A DNA stretch of 64,000 nt. Source: Fuerstiella sp. (GTDB lineage Bacteria > Planctomycetota > Planctomycetia > Planctomycetales > Planctomycetaceae). Location of the stretch: contig JABABI010000017.1 of NCBI GenBank assembly GCA_014238335.1, positions 125-64,124 on the forward strand, given 5' to 3'. Of this stretch, positions 1 through 9,090 are shown in pieces. The position numbers and the translations under genes are program-made. Under the pieces are notes generated by a model, which searched no databases, had not been told where the DNA came from, and saw only the letters and a list, made by a program, of their open reading frames with translations. Each line of letters starts with the position of its first letter. The stretch's first letter is position 1.

Positions 1-597
1 TTCGGCGAACTGCCCTGGATTGGAGCGGCATTCAGTCATAAGGAATACACTGAGTCCGAGACCGAATTGATCATTCTTGTGACACCGGAGTACGTCGCTC
101 CAATGTCGCCGGAACAGGTGCCGGTTGGCGGGCCGGGAAAATCCACGGACACTCCGACCGATCACGAATTGTTCTGGCATAACATGCTGGAAATACCTCG
201 CACAGGGTCTGAGTGCGATGCAACCTTCAACTGCAGGGAATGCAATCAAAACGGCTACTGCAGTCAGCATCCTAACGGCTGCAGAAGCAGATTATTCAGC
301 AATCAAAGCGGAGGTTGCACCACGGGGGCCTATTGTCCCGCCGATGGTGCCACTGGCAACCCGTCAACAACAATTGTTCCGCAGGAACCGATGCTCATTT
401 CGCCGGAATCTGAACCGCAGATTCAGACACCAACACCTGATATTGGGTTACCCATGCCGGAGGCCGCCGTTCGAGACCGAATCGACGGAGCGGAAAAATC
501 GTCAGTCATTCGACCAGCTTCGTCGGAAGTTCCACCGAAACTCAGGTCACGATCGAATTCTCAGGCAACGGGTCTGATCTCGCCTCTGATGCGATAA
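1..597 (+). CDS. Type II/IV pilus (Tad/Flp) secretin, C-terminal part
   Basis: The reading frame is open from base 1, so the gene starts before the window. The first 35 residues (GELPWIGAAF, then SETELIILVTPEYVAP) match the end of the secretin beta-barrel of CpaC/RcpA proteins, which form the outer-membrane pore of Tad/Flp pilus systems. After the barrel there is a tail of about 150 residues rich in Pro, Ser and Thr, with a cysteine cluster around residues 75-95 (six Cys). Planctomycete CpaC proteins often have such tails. The CpaE-like gene follows 69 bases downstream on the same strand, which supports a pilus or secretion locus. The family call is firm; the role of the tail is unknown. Confidence 0.85.
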   Translation, partial: FGELPWIGAAFSHKEYTESETELIILVTPEYVAPMSPEQVPVGGPGKSTDTPTDHELFWHNMLEIPRTGSECDATFNCRECNQNGYCSQHPNGCRSRLFSNQSGGCTTGAYCPADGATGNPSTTIVPQEPMLISPESEPQIQTPTPDIGLPMPEAAVRDRIDGAEKSSVIRPASSEVPPKLRSRSNSQATGLISPLMR

Positions 598-666
598 GGT
601 CTTCAGCCATGAAGAGGAATCTACGGCGATGACCAACTCAGCTGTGACCGTAAGACGAGAAGCCAA

Positions 667-1872
667 ATGAAGAGTGTTCTACGAATCGCGACGATGGATC
701 CGGAAGAGTCAACGCGTAATTTGCTTAAGACGCTGTTGCTCGGAATCGACACCGTATGGCTTGAGGCGGAATGTTCACGCTATGAATTCTTCATGGACGT
801 GATTCAGCAGACTCAGCCGGACATGGCACTCATCAATGTCGACAGCAATCCCCAGCAGGCCATCGATCTGATCGGCGAGATTACTCGAACTGCACCGCAG
901 TGCGCCGTCCTCGTGATCAGCGATTCGCAGGAAGGCAGTCTGATTCTTCAGGTGATGAGAAACGGGGCGCGTGAGTTTCTCAATATGCCGCTGCAGCTTG
1001 ACGACTTCATTGCAGCTCTCGACCGGATTCGCACGGCGCTTGGTGGCACCGACGGAGAAAGCGCAGGCAATACCGGGCAGATCATCAGCATTGTTGGTGT
1101 TGGCGGCGGTGTTGGCAGCACGTCCATGAGCGTCAATATAGCGGCCACTCTGGCTCAGGATCCCGCGAATTCACCCGTGATTATCGACCTCGACCTGACA
1201 CTTGGTGACGCTGATGTGTGGCTCGACATTATTCCGGACTACACCATTCGAGACGTTTCCGAAAACATCAGCCGACTTGACTATGGGCTGCTGAAGCGTT
1301 CTTTAACGCGACACGACTGTGGCGTTTTTCTGCTGCCTCGACCCGTCGAAGTGGAAGGCCAGGATTTGGTCCGGCCGGATGACCTGAGACGAATTCTGGC
1401 GCTCCTGAAAGCCACGTTTTCACACCTGATCATTGATGCCAGCAAATCTTTTGGCCCTCTGGACATGTCTGCAATGGAAGTATCCGACAGGATACTGGTT
1501 GTTACACAACTGGACCTGACATGCCTTAGAAACGTGGTCCGGGTGATTCAGTTTCTTAATCAGGCAAACGAGTTGGATAAGAAGGTGGACATTATTGTCA
1601 ACCGGATGGGACTGGAAGATACGGACATCAGTCTGAACAAGGCGCTGGAAACAATCGGTCGGGACGTGTTCTGGCAGCTGCCGAACGACTACGCGACCAT
1701 GGTGGGGTCTCGCAATAACGGTATCCCGCTGACACAGTTTGCTCCGAAGGCGCGGTTAACGCGCAGCATGAATGACCTGACAAAGCGTCTGAGCATGAGC
1801 GAAGAAGATCAGGCCAAACATGTCGTCGCTGAAAAGAAGAAAGGTGGACTGTTCGGACTGTTCAGCAAGTAA
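667..1872 (+). CDS. CpaE/TadZ-like pilus assembly ATPase
   Basis: A 401-residue protein with two parts. Residues about 5-125 form a receiver-like fold whose usual phospho-acceptor stretch reads LINVD, probably a pseudo-receiver. Residues about 138-380 form a MinD/ParA-type P-loop domain. The deviant Walker A (residues 143-153) reads VGVGGGVGSTS, so neither of the lysines of the ParA/MinD signature is present; Walker A' VIIDLDL lies at 171-177. TadZ/CpaE proteins localise the Tad pilus machine at the membrane, and family members can have weak ATPase sites. The tail ends in a Lys/Gly/Phe-rich segment. It sits just after the secretin, but no cpaF, tadB or tadC follows, unlike the usual order. 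Confidence 0.85.
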   Translation: MKSVLRIATMDPEESTRNLLKTLLLGIDTVWLEAECSRYEFFMDVIQQTQPDMALINVDSNPQQAIDLIGEITRTAPQCAVLVISDSQEGSLILQVMRNGAREFLNMPLQLDDFIAALDRIRTALGGTDGESAGNTGQIISIVGVGGGVGSTSMSVNIAATLAQDPANSPVIIDLDLTLGDADVWLDIIPDYTIRDVSENISRLDYGLLKRSLTRHDCGVFLLPRPVEVEGQDLVRPDDLRRILALLKATFSHLIIDASKSFGPLDMSAMEVSDRILVVTQLDLTCLRNVVRVIQFLNQANELDKKVDIIVNRMGLEDTDISLNKALETIGRDVFWQLPNDYATMVGSRNNGIPLTQFAPKARLTRSMNDLTKRLSMSEEDQAKHVVAEKKKGGLFGLFSK

Positions 1873-2357
1873 TTCCGTCGATGAAATTCTCTTGTGCGGT
1901 ATTCGTGACGTCCGTGACCGGTTATCTGCTTCTGTTCTGCATGCAGGTTAGAGAGATTCCTGGGAATTTCACGGTCGCCGACGCTGGTGGCTATCGCCTG
2001 AGGTTTTCCCTGCTCTGTGAAGGTTGACGGCCATGTCGGTGCTCAGCAATCTGCACTTCGGCAAATCTCGCCGGTCGACGTTTAAGACAGGAGGTCTGGG
2101 TAGCATCTTCCCGGTGTAATCACTCTCACCATTGCCATGCGGCCATTCGGATCAAGTGTCATAACCGTCGTTCCCGATATCGATTGCGTGGGACGATACC
2201 TGCTCTCACTGAAGACCCTTAGAGAATCTCCACTTTGCTTTTTCGCATGTGTGAAAAGCAAATACCAGGAACGGGCCATTCTGTTGCGGCCGACAGCTCG
2301 ATTGTTGTTGCCGCCACGCCGTCTCAATATGGTGTTGCCCAACGAAGGAACGCTGGG
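1873..2357 (+). other. Intergenic region, no supported gene
   Basis: These 485 bases separate the CpaE-like gene from the Ig-like secreted protein. A 48-codon ATG frame at 1881-2027 has a hydrophobic N-terminus but no family resemblance and no clear ribosome site. The frames at 2082-2361 on both strands have no recognisable product. I see no convincing terminator or RNA. The genes expected here in a complete Tad locus (cpaF, tadB, tadC) are absent. Confidence 0.5.
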
Positions 2358-3875
2358 ATGAAATTCAGAGATCTGATTGCGTTGTCGGTTCGAGCCGCTG
2401 CGGTGCTTGTGTTTTCCGGGATCGTTGCTGCTGACGAACCACTTCTGACCAACACTACCAGCTTTCGAATTCCCTTTGCTGTGGAATTTTCCGGCGTGGG
2501 CCAGGTGTCCGGATATGCCGTCTTGTTCGCGTCGACCAATGATGGTCCTCTGGAACAGGTTCAGAAAGAGAAAGCTTCCGCCGGAGGCTTTGACTTTGAA
2601 GCGCCTGGCGACGGTCTCTATTCCTTTGCAGTACGCGTGACGGACAACGCGGGAAACCTGGTTGGCAATCCTGGCCGCCTGCAGCCTGAGCTACAGGTCC
2701 TTGTTGATATCACTGCCCCCACCATTCAGTTCCAACTGGCTGAAACGGCGAGCGGTCAGGTTAATGTTTCATGGAAGACCAGCGGCAACGATGTTGATCC
2801 CGGTGGTGTGCGGCTCGAATACGCCGAAGGCATCAACGGTCGCTGGCGACCACTGCGCGGAGCGTCCACGCCATTGGGGCAAACCACTGTACAGTCGTTA
2901 CCGGGAACTTCTGTTTCCGTGCGGGGCTTCGTAACCGACCTTGCAGGAAATCAGGGCACGGGGACCGGACAGATTGTTCTTAGCGCGGCCACACCTGCTG
3001 TCGCGGCCGGTAACCCTGCCGTTCTTCCCGGAATGCAGTCGATTCCCCGAAGAGTCGGACAACCGACGGGGCTGCAGGTTGTCGGGACAACACCATTCAG
3101 GTCACCGCTGCAGGATGGGACGAACGGTATTGCACCCCAGGCTTATGGCCCTCAGGCACCCTTCAACAACGCTTCCTATAACCCCACGATTCCTGACACT
3201 TCCATGCAGGGCATTTCGTCTGATGTACCGACACCCGGTTCCGCGCAGGTTGTGAACAATCGTGTATTCGACATCCCATACCAAATTGACGATGTCGGGC
3301 CGTCCGGTGTGAGTTCTGTCGATCTTTTTGTGACGGAAGACAATGGTCTTGAATGGTTTCGCTACGACAGTGATGCCGATCTGCAGAGTCCGTTTCAGGT
3401 GGATACTCGAGGCGAAGGCACGTTTGGCTTTGCTGTTCGTGTCCGCAACGGTCTTGGCTTCAGTGAACCTCCGCCACAACCCGGTGAACGTCCGAGCATT
3501 GTGGTCCTTGTGGACCAGACTCCACCGACCGCGGAGCTGGCACACCCTCAGGTTCTGGCTGATGGTCAGGGACGAGTTCGCCTGACCTGGAAAATCGCCG
3601 ATCAGAACATGTCGTCTGCTCCGGTTCGGCTTGAATCCGCTATCAGTGCTGATGGTCCGTGGACACCGTTATTTGACTGGCAGATGGACGAACGTTCGTA
3701 CGAGATGCCGATTCTTTCAGCGACACCGACAACACTGCATTTCCGCCTGCTGACGCGAGATACTGCCGGCAACGTCACCATGGCTCAGACAGCACAACCA
3801 GTGCTGATCGACCAGCAACGCCCGAAGGCTCGGCTGCTGCGAGTTCAGCCGGCATCAGCAAATCGCGCGTATTGA
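2358..3875 (+). CDS. Secreted Ig/FN3-like repeat protein, function unknown
   Basis: The start was set at ATG 2358 because an AAGGA motif lies 8 bases upstream and a signal peptide follows immediately (cleavage probably near VAADEP, residues 22-25); an open frame runs 41 codons further upstream. The 505-residue product has repeated beta-sandwich units, each built as an extracellular Ig-like module with phrases such as FAVRVTDNAGN, DITAPTIQFQ and FAVRVRNGLG, ending in RDTAGNV. A linker at about residues 215-300 is Pro/Asn/Gln-rich. I recognise no enzyme motif. It is probably exported and could coat or bind something outside the cell. Its place after secretin and CpaE hints at a link to the pilus, but this is inference. 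The same frame stays open for 71 codons after the TGA stop. Confidence 0.7.
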   Translation: MKFRDLIALSVRAAAVLVFSGIVAADEPLLTNTTSFRIPFAVEFSGVGQVSGYAVLFASTNDGPLEQVQKEKASAGGFDFEAPGDGLYSFAVRVTDNAGNLVGNPGRLQPELQVLVDITAPTIQFQLAETASGQVNVSWKTSGNDVDPGGVRLEYAEGINGRWRPLRGASTPLGQTTVQSLPGTSVSVRGFVTDLAGNQGTGTGQIVLSAATPAVAAGNPAVLPGMQSIPRRVGQPTGLQVVGTTPFRSPLQDGTNGIAPQAYGPQAPFNNASYNPTIPDTSMQGISSDVPTPGSAQVVNNRVFDIPYQIDDVGPSGVSSVDLFVTEDNGLEWFRYDSDADLQSPFQVDTRGEGTFGFAVRVRNGLGFSEPPPQPGERPSIVVLVDQTPPTAELAHPQVLADGQGRVRLTWKIADQNMSSAPVRLESAISADGPWTPLFDWQMDERSYEMPILSATPTTLHFRLLTRDTAGNVTMAQTAQPVLIDQQRPKARLLRVQPASANRAY

Positions 3876-4115
3876 TGCGGACTGCCCAGGGGACCACGGA
3901 GTGCTTTTGCAGAGGCCCGCGCAAAGCATTCTTTTACCGACACGGAATCGACGAGGCTGAAACGTTTGCTGGACGTGCTGTCAAATCGCGAAGTACCATC
4001 TACACCGTATTACGCTGACTTGTGGCCGCGGCGAATGTCTTTCCCCTGCGAGAGTCTTTTTCCCACAAGGCCCCCGAGCACGTCAATTTGAGAACTGCTC
4101 CCGAAGGATACGTTA
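3876..4115 (+). other. Short intergenic region with in-frame open extension
   Basis: After the TGA at 3873-3875 the same frame stays open until TGA 4089-4091. It would encode a charged, protein-like segment (for example TRLKRLLDVLSNREVP). There is no start with a ribosome site. It may be a detached C-terminus of the preceding gene or chance. The last bases (AAGGA at 4104-4108) form the ribosome site of the next gene. Confidence 0.3.
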
Positions 4116-5459
4116 GTGATCTGGCCCTTCCGACCGCATCCGCCTCTTCCGCTGACACACAAAGTCGAGTGTGAACGTCGTTTTGCTACCGTAGCAAGGC
4201 TGCTGGGACGCCGTCGCATTCCGTCTGCCAGCGTTCTTACGCCAGCTGATATTGACGCTTTGGTGGCAGACTGCGTTCACGAGCAACTGCCGGGGCGGTT
4301 GTTCGCGTTCATTGGCAGTCGCTTCGCAGTGTCCGGTTCTTCGGTGGACGTTGGCTGGAGTGATCCGGACAATCTGACTGCCAACGGAAGGTCACTGCAA
4401 TACCGCTTTGAATGCGACGATGCAGGCCACGTGACAGCTATTGGCCTGCACCCGGAGATGAATGCCCTGCCTTATCAATTGGCAGCTGTGACCGCCGTGG
4501 CGGCTGCGGAATACTTTATTAAGTCGGACTCTCTGGCAGAAAGTGTTCCCCAGGGTACATTTGAGATTCTGCCGTTGTTCTTCGGCTTTGGTCCGATCAT
4601 GGCAAATGCGGCTTTACGCGAGGCCGTCGATCAGGTCAGCGCTGTCACAGACATTCCATGGGAGAGATCACGCGTCGGAACAGTCAGTGCACTTGAGTTG
4701 GGCTACTGTATGGCGTTGTTCGACTGGACGTTTGACGCGGACTACGAAGACATCGCATCGCTTCTTCGACCGGACGCAAAGGAGGGGCTGGGGAAAGGGC
4801 TAAGGTATCTGCAAAAGACTGTCGACTGCAGTTTCGAAAAGGGATTTCTGGACCGCTCTCCGGGCGATTCCGTGGACATTCTGTCCGGCAAACTGAGGCA
4901 CAACAGTAGTTGCATGCAACTTGGGACCCTGATGGACATACATGCTGCCGGCGCCGTTGATGCAGACCTGGTTCCTGCTGTCACCGAACTGCTTCATCAT
5001 CGCGAAGTTGAAATCCAGAGATATGCCGCCCTGATTTTCGGGCAGTGCCAAAACCTGCCGCGTGCGGTCCATGACGAGCTTGCAATTCTAGCCGAAGACG
5101 GGCCGGTCGTACTCCGCCGTGCCGCCATATCTGCGCTCCGGCCCGGATTCGAAAACGACAACGATCTGCTTGAGATCGTTACTGGTGTACTTCGCCGATG
5201 TGATCCGACAACGGCTGCTGCCTGCATCAGCACGTTGCTGAAGTATGACTTACACCCGGAGCACCTAATCGATACGCTGCTAAAATCGATCGGCAGCATG
5301 GTGTCTTCCGGCGAAGGAAATCTGCAGCTGGGCGTGGAACTACTGAGGCGAATTCATGGCGCCCCCAGGGCCGCTCTCCGGGAGTATTTTCAGGACGATC
5401 CGACTGCCCTGGCGATCCTTGAGGAGCAGATGAATGCAGCAGAGGACACTGCGTCGTAA
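4116..5459 (+). CDS. HEAT-repeat protein, function unknown
   Basis: A GTG start at 4116 has AAGGA 7 bases upstream and no better ATG. The 447-residue product has no signal peptide or membrane segment. The first 270 residues are a domain I do not recognise, with a repetitive Ala/Leu-rich middle. From about residue 285 to 430 the sequence is made of paired helices like HEAT repeats (EIQRYAALIFGQCQNLPRAV, then LRRAAISALRPGF, then TAAACISTLLKYDL), which usually serve as protein-binding scaffolds. It is probably a cytoplasmic adaptor. It runs toward rpoD and ends before a shared terminator hairpin. It could be an accessory of the upstream pilus genes, but nothing in the sequence proves it. Confidence 0.6.
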   Translation: MIWPFRPHPPLPLTHKVECERRFATVARLLGRRRIPSASVLTPADIDALVADCVHEQLPGRLFAFIGSRFAVSGSSVDVGWSDPDNLTANGRSLQYRFECDDAGHVTAIGLHPEMNALPYQLAAVTAVAAAEYFIKSDSLAESVPQGTFEILPLFFGFGPIMANAALREAVDQVSAVTDIPWERSRVGTVSALELGYCMALFDWTFDADYEDIASLLRPDAKEGLGKGLRYLQKTVDCSFEKGFLDRSPGDSVDILSGKLRHNSSCMQLGTLMDIHAAGAVDADLVPAVTELLHHREVEIQRYAALIFGQCQNLPRAVHDELAILAEDGPVVLRRAAISALRPGFENDNDLLEIVTGVLRRCDPTTAAACISTLLKYDLHPEHLIDTLLKSIGSMVSSGEGNLQLGVELLRRIHGAPRAALREYFQDDPTALAILEEQMNAAEDTAS

Positions 5460-5466
5460 TGCAAAA

Positions 5467-5495
5467 AAGCCCGACAATTATGAATTGCCGGGCTT
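5467..5495 (-). terminator. Rho-independent terminator of dnaG-rpoD
   Basis: A 13-bp stem (one A/C mismatch) with a 3-base loop. Read on the minus strand it is followed by a run of six T, which fits termination of the rpoD transcript whose stop codon is at 5524. It may also stop the converging HEAT-repeat gene. Confidence 0.85.
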
Positions 5496-5523
5496 ACCGG
5501 TGTCTGGATGACTGCCGGTGTGA

Positions 5524-7170
5524 TTAGTGCCCTGCAGCGATCGCCGTAATGCCTTCAAGGAATCCCTGAAGCTGACGACTGCGAACCGGGTGCTGCAGTT
5601 TGCGAACGGCCTTGGCTTCAATCTGGCGTACTCGTTCCCGAGTCACTTTGAAGATGCGACCGACTTCTTCCAGAGTGTAAGTATACCCATCGCCGAGACC
5701 GTATCGCAGTTTGATAATTTCACGTTCACGATATGTCAGCGTCTTCAGAACGGAATCGATCTTGTCCTTGAGCATTTCAGACGCGGCATTGCTGACGGGG
5801 CTGTCGTTGCTCTTGTCTTCCACGAATTCACCGAAGCTGTTGTCTTCGCCTTCACCCAGCGGTTTGTCCAGACTGATCGGCTGGCGACTGATTCTCATCA
5901 CTCGGCGAGCTTCTTCAATCGGCACGTCAGCGACTTCCGCCATTTCCTCGACCGAAGGTTCCCGCCCCATTTCCTGCAGCAGTTCACGTGCCGCAGCTCG
6001 CAGTCGGGACATGGTTTCAATCATGTGGACCGGAATGCGAATCGTGCGCGCCTGATCGGCGATTGCCCGTGTGATTGCCTGGCGAATCCACCACGTGGCA
6101 TACGTCGAAAACTTGTAGCCACGTCGATACTCATATTTGTCAACAGCACGCATCAGGCCGGTATTGCCTTCCTGGATCAGGTCCAGGAACGTCAGGCCAC
6201 GATTACGATACTTCTTGGCAATGGACACGACCAGTCGCAGGTTACCGCCGGACAGATCGCGCATCGCCTGCTCGTACTCTTCATATCGGCATGCCAGGTT
6301 TTCCATCTTGGCACCAAGTGAATTGGGAGTTTCCAGCGTCAGGTCGATTAGATCGTGCAGTTCTTTCTGCATGCTGACTCGTTCATCTTCCGCAGACGTC
6401 AGATCTTTCAGATTGTTAATCTGGTCCTGCAGGTCGAGCATACGGGCGGATATCTGTTCCAGTCGCTTCATGCACGGCTGAAGTCGCTGAGTTCGCAAAC
6501 TCATTTCCTCAAGCAATGTCAAACTGCGACGACGACGCTCGTCAATCTGGCGACGAATTCCCAGCCCCTGTTCGCTGTCCAGCCCAAGTGATCGGGCCAT
6601 AGCGAAATCCGTCAGATCGCGTTCGCGGATGGACGCTATCGTGGACAGATTGTGCGGCATGCGGCCGAGAATCTGTTCCTTCTCAAGGCTTTCTGTCATG
6701 GACACTTTAATTGTTCGGTCGAAGGGGAGTTCACTTCGATTCACTTGCGATAGTGTTTCGAAGGCAAAGTTCATCGCGAAATCGCAACCCAGCAGAGCTC
6801 GACGAAACCGCCGGCGAGTCACTTCGATCTGCTTGGCAAGGAAGATTTCTTCTTCCCGTGTCAGCAGTGGGATTTCACCCATCTGAGTCAGATACATGCG
6901 GATCGGATCTTCCGTTCCGCGCGTTGGTTCTTCATCCAGGCGAATTTCCGGACGGCGTTTGCGTTTATCCGAAGGAGATTCGTCCGCGTAGACCACCGGG
7001 TCTGTGCGCAGTTCAAGATCCAGTTCCTCCAGAACCATGATCAAGTGATCCAGCTTGCGCGGATCAGCTGCCTCATTGGGCAGGTAATCGTGAACCTGCG
7101 AGAAATACAGGTAGCCCTGCTTAAGTCCCGTCGACACAAGTTGCGCTAATGTTTCATCCAAACGATGCAT
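5524..7170 (-). CDS. rpoD: RNA polymerase primary sigma factor (SigA/RpoD)
   Basis: The product is the housekeeping sigma-70 factor that directs RNA polymerase to promoters. Start: ATG 7170 has GAGGAG 10 bases upstream; the longer TTG-started frame (7188) has no such site. The protein (548 aa) has an N-terminal region 1.1-like part, region 1.2 ([16 protein letters not shown]), a non-conserved spacer, region 2 ([56 protein letters not shown]), region 3 (HMIETMSRL) and region 4 ([20 protein letters not shown]). Everything needed for -10 and -35 recognition is present. It lies 21 bases after dnaG, matching the classic macromolecular-synthesis operon arrangement, but without rpsU. Confidence 0.98.
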   Translation of the reverse strand: MHRLDETLAQLVSTGLKQGYLYFSQVHDYLPNEAADPRKLDHLIMVLEELDLELRTDPVVYADESPSDKRKRRPEIRLDEEPTRGTEDPIRMYLTQMGEIPLLTREEEIFLAKQIEVTRRRFRRALLGCDFAMNFAFETLSQVNRSELPFDRTIKVSMTESLEKEQILGRMPHNLSTIASIRERDLTDFAMARSLGLDSEQGLGIRRQIDERRRRSLTLLEEMSLRTQRLQPCMKRLEQISARMLDLQDQINNLKDLTSAEDERVSMQKELHDLIDLTLETPNSLGAKMENLACRYEEYEQAMRDLSGGNLRLVVSIAKKYRNRGLTFLDLIQEGNTGLMRAVDKYEYRRGYKFSTYATWWIRQAITRAIADQARTIRIPVHMIETMSRLRAAARELLQEMGREPSVEEMAEVADVPIEEARRVMRISRQPISLDKPLGEGEDNSFGEFVEDKSNDSPVSNAASEMLKDKIDSVLKTLTYREREIIKLRYGLGDGYTYTLEEVGRIFKVTRERVRQIEAKAVRKLQHPVRSRQLQGFLEGITAIAAGH

Positions 7171-7191
7171 ATCCGATGTGCTCCTCAACGA

Positions 7192-9090
7192 TTATTTCAG
7201 AGATGGGGGATCGTCGCCCATCTGACTTTGGCGAAAACGGAAAATACGCCGGAGTGCATCCATTGTGTCGTTGTTCAGTTTACTCGATGACGAATCCGCC
7301 TGAGCCAGTTTTTGTTTCGACAACATGTTTTGGTTTTGAGCACGCCGAAGGAGAATCGGGCGTAACACCCGCTCCAGATGCGGGGGAACAGAAGTTCCCC
7401 CATTTTCATCCGTGAGTGACTGCTCACGCATGAGTTCTGAGATTCCTTTCTCACTCGCAGCGTCCAGCAGAGCATTCACCAGACTCAGTCTGGCTGAGTC
7501 CGATTTCGCTGCTGCAATCACACTTTGAGCGTCGGGAAGTATTCCTTCTTCCGTCACAAGATCAAAACATAGCTCCAGCAACTGCCGGTGCTGCACATTA
7601 CTAAAATCATCCGAACCAATTTGATGTCGGATGTAGTCCGTGTAATCCGGGCAACTCAGAATAACTTCCAACAGTTCACGTTCAGCAAGGTCGACCCCGT
7701 TGAATTTCAGGTTGATCGGCTCTGACTGGTCTGCCTGGTCCTGCCGAATAAATCGCCGTGTTGTCTTTTTGCTTCGTAGCTCCTGAAGTTGTCGTCGTAC
7801 CGTTGTTTCGTCAGTCTGGATTCGCTGACACACTTTTCGCAGTATCAAATCTTCTCGCAGCGTTCCCTCCAGTCCGGGTGCCGCCGCCATGAATTCCATT
7901 AACTGATTCATCACCTGCTGCCGCCCGCTGACGGAATCGGTACCGTACCGACCAGTCACAGTTTGCAACTTGTATTCCCAAGCTTCCGGTGCGGTACCAA
8001 TCAGGTCTTCAAATTCGTTTTTCCCGTGCGTTTCAAGGTAATCTGACGGATCCTGGCCCTCTTTCAGAGTTAGTACCCGTAAATCGAGATCCTGGGCAAG
8101 AAACCGCCCAATACTTCGTTCGGCGGCATCCATTCCCGCCTGGTCGCCGTCATAAATTAATACGACGCGTTCAGCAAAACGTTTCAAGAACTTGACATGA
8201 TCCTCGGTCAACGCCGTCCCCAAGGTGGCCACCGCGTTGGTGACGCCGGCCTGATGACAGGCAATGCAGTCCATATACCCTTCCACAATAATCGCACTCT
8301 TGCTGGTTCTAATTGTGTCTCTAGCCTGTTCGAACGCATACAGAGTCTTCCTTTTCAGGAAAACATTACTTTCCGGACTATTCCAGTATTTAGCGGGACT
8401 CTCGATGTTACTTCCCGGCAACACTCGTCCGCCGAAGGCAACAGGTCGGCCTCTTTCGTCAATGATCGGAAACACAAAGCGGCCAACGAGGTTGTCGTAG
8501 TAACCACGTCCGTTGTCCCTCTCACCGACCAGTCCCACACTCAGAAGTTGCTTTTCTGTATAACGCCCTTTCGCTTTATCAAGCAGCCAGCTCCAGTTCT
8601 CCGGGTGGTACCCCAGACGAAACTTTCGCTGTGTTTCCTCCGACAGGCTGCGTTCCTTCGCATACCCACGAGCCAGTTCACCGGCTTCTCCCAGCCGCAG
8701 AGCCTGCTGCATCAAACTGATCGCCCACTCGACGATTTCGTATTGAGTGACCTTACTGTCCTGTGATTTTTTCGCGAACTCAGACTGAGATCGTTTCGGT
8801 ATTTCTATGTTCGCCCGCTCAGCGAGAATCTCGAGAGCTTCGGGAAATGTTGTGGCCTGAGTTTTCTGTACCCACGTAAAACAGTCTCCCCCCTCATCGC
8901 ACACCCAACAGCGGTAAGTCTGTCGGTCCGGATAGACATTGAACGACGGATTGTTGTCGTCATGGAACGGGCACAACCCCTTGTAGTCACGACCGTTTTG
9001 TATGAGGTTGACGGTCTCAGATACCAGGTCATAGATGCTGGTGGCTGCGCGTACCTGTTCTTTGAAGTCGTCCCCAAATCCAACGGACAC
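7192..9090 (-). CDS. dnaG: DNA primase
   Basis: Makes RNA primers for DNA replication. I place the start at GTG 9090: GGAG lies 7 bases upstream, and the zinc-finger residues then fall at C40, H43, C61 and C64, the same numbers as in E. coli DnaG. A frame open to 9171 would add 27 residues without homology. Order: CHC2 zinc-binding domain (CPFHDDNNPSF, YRCWVC), catalytic core, TOPRIM domain (AIIVEGYMDCIACHQAG with the acidic E, and VVLIYDGDQAGMDAAERS), then a helicase-binding C-terminal region. The length (632 aa) is normal. It is the first gene of the operon with rpoD; its promoter should lie in the gene-free stretch upstream. Confidence 0.97.
   Translation of the reverse strand: MSVGFGDDFKEQVRAATSIYDLVSETVNLIQNGRDYKGLCPFHDDNNPSFNVYPDRQTYRCWVCDEGGDCFTWVQKTQATTFPEALEILAERANIEIPKRSQSEFAKKSQDSKVTQYEIVEWAISLMQQALRLGEAGELARGYAKERSLSEETQRKFRLGYHPENWSWLLDKAKGRYTEKQLLSVGLVGERDNGRGYYDNLVGRFVFPIIDERGRPVAFGGRVLPGSNIESPAKYWNSPESNVFLKRKTLYAFEQARDTIRTSKSAIIVEGYMDCIACHQAGVTNAVATLGTALTEDHVKFLKRFAERVVLIYDGDQAGMDAAERSIGRFLAQDLDLRVLTLKEGQDPSDYLETHGKNEFEDLIGTAPEAWEYKLQTVTGRYGTDSVSGRQQVMNQLMEFMAAAPGLEGTLREDLILRKVCQRIQTDETTVRRQLQELRSKKTTRRFIRQDQADQSEPINLKFNGVDLAERELLEVILSCPDYTDYIRHQIGSDDFSNVQHRQLLELCFDLVTEEGILPDAQSVIAAAKSDSARLSLVNALLDAASEKGISELMREQSLTDENGGTSVPPHLERVLRPILLRRAQNQNMLSKQKLAQADSSSSKLNNDTMDALRRIFRFRQSQMGDDPPSLK

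Noticed and set aside
1881..2027. 48-codon plus frame with a hydrophobic N-terminus after the CpaE-like gene
   Set aside because: It is too short, has no ribosome site and no homology that I can recognise.
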